Below, piece by piece: positions 6,260 to 6,671 of a stretch of 6,671 nt of DNA. The DNA lies in the NCBI GenBank assembly GCA_030147325.1, contig JASLAA010000135.1, forward strand, positions 1-6,671. Direction: 5' to 3'. The notes under the pieces were generated by a model. It was not told where the DNA came from, did not search any database, and was given only the letters and a program-made list of their open reading frames with translations. A program made the position numbers and the translations under genes. Source of the DNA: Arthrobacter sp. (GTDB taxonomy: Bacteria; Actinomycetota; Actinomycetes; Actinomycetales; Micrococcaceae). Position 1 is the first letter of the stretch. Every line of letters starts with the position of its first letter.

Positions 6260-6544
6260 CATCCAGCCGGACACGGCGATCCGCACCTGCAGAAGCCTCT
6301 GGGCCATGAACCAAAGATCAGCCGGAGCTTCTTCACCTGTCGCTGTCAGCCTATGGGCCCAGTAGGTCACAGCCGCCGACGGCGCCGCGACATAGGCTGC
6401 GCCAACTACCCGTACCGCAGACGTGACTTCGCACCCTTCATCAGATACCAGCCTGTATGGGAGGTTGGTTGGACGGCCTGCGGCTGGTCCACCATCGGAC
6501 CTGATCACCAAAGGATGACGAGCCAGTTCCAGGTGCCGGCGGGG
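6260..6544. other. Convergent intergenic region; no clear terminator, contains a recombinase-like relic
   Basis: This separates the 3' end of the + strand operon from the 3' end of the minus-strand surface protein gene, where a bidirectional terminator would be expected. I found no stem followed by a T-run. Small symmetric elements exist, such as the 8-bp palindrome TGGGCCCA at about 6354-6361 flanked by CCTA and TAGG, but they are weak. The right part matches the relic described separately. Third-position GC is lower here than in the flanking genes. Confidence 0.5.
6410..6535 (-). pseudogene. Possible N-terminal remnant of a tyrosine recombinase/integrase
   Basis: The minus-strand frame reads HLELARHPLVIRSDGG (upstream end) and later GRPTNLPYRLVSDEGCEV followed by TSAVR. 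This resembles, from memory, the opening of actinobacterial site-specific integrases, in which a 'LPYRLVDxxGxEV...' stretch precedes the N-terminal SAM-like core-binding domain. After about 6410 the resemblance fades; the frame stays open to 6194, running antisense into the glycerate kinase gene, but without integrase-like sequence. A neighbouring minus-strand frame gives a short ...CDLLGP stretch that could be the frameshifted continuation. No catalytic domain is present. Codon choice is less GC-biased than in the neighbours, in keeping with a decaying acquired fragment. An ATG start is lacking (TTG 6511 is possible). Family identification is tentative. Confidence 0.3.
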
Positions 6545-6671
6545 TTAGACCTGGGCCGTGCGGCGTCGCACGACATACGTGGTGACAGATGCTGCCATGA
6601 GGGCCAGACCCCCACCGAGGGCGAGAGCATTCGTGGTGAGTGTCGTCGCTTGGGAGACACCGGTATCGGCT
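6545..6671 (-). CDS. C-terminal end of a LAxTG-type sortase-anchored surface protein (5' part outside window)
   Basis: On the minus strand an open frame enters from the right edge and stops at a TAA (6545-6547), giving the last 41 residues. They form a classic cell-wall sorting signal: ADTG at the very edge, then a polar spacer (VSQATTLTTN), a hydrophobic segment (ALALGGGLALMAASVTTYVV), and a basic tail RRRTAQV. ADTG fits the LAxTG motif used by class E sortases common in high-GC Gram-positives, with the Leu codon just outside the window; the visible last base of that codon is A, which allows CTA or TTA. The protein would be exported, cleaved between Thr and Gly, and linked to the peptidoglycan. 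The function of the surface domain is not visible. It converges on the operon and is probably unrelated to it. Confidence 0.75.
   Translation of the reverse strand, partial: ADTGVSQATTLTTNALALGGGLALMAASVTTYVVRRRTAQV

Noticed and set aside
6260..6544. Intrinsic terminator after the glycerate kinase gene
   Set aside because: I looked for a GC stem followed by T-residues on either strand. Only short, imperfect stems without a T-run were found.

Overview
The window comes from a high-GC Gram-positive bacterium, most likely an actinobacterium of the Arthrobacter/Micrococcaceae type. This is inferred from the strong G/C preference at third codon positions, the actinobacterial style of the two-component system, and a LAxTG-like sortase signal at the right edge. 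No marker gene fixes the genus.

Layout, left to right. Positions 1-144 hold the 3' end of an unidentified hydrophobic protein (+). Positions 145-699 are a 555-base stretch without a convincing gene; it contains three inverted repeats, the strongest being a 12-bp perfect stem just upstream of the next gene. Positions 700-6259 are one tightly packed + strand operon of five genes: a small exported protein with a proline-rich linker and an aspartate-rich tail (700-1176), a membrane sensor histidine kinase (1176-2831), an OmpR/PhoB-type response regulator (2828-3487), a DASS/SLC13-type anion permease (3484-5010), and a GlxK/GarK-family glycerate kinase (5042-6259). The first four genes overlap by 1-4 bases at each junction, and the kinase follows after 31 bases with its own strong ribosome binding site. 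Positions 6260-6544 hold no intact gene but show a minus-strand relic that reads like the N-terminus of a tyrosine recombinase. Positions 6545-6671 are the 3' end of a minus-strand gene for a sortase-anchored surface protein.

Working model (inference): the operon is a self-contained sense, import and phosphorylate unit. The kinase and regulator sense an extracellular cue, perhaps with the small acidic exported protein as accessory. The permease brings in a small carboxylate, and the glycerate kinase channels glycerate to phosphoglycerate. The adjacency suggests the substrate is glycerate or a compound degraded to it, such as tartrate. The permease lacks both canonical SNT motifs of its superfamily and the kinase deviates at two conserved motifs, so substrate identity is open.
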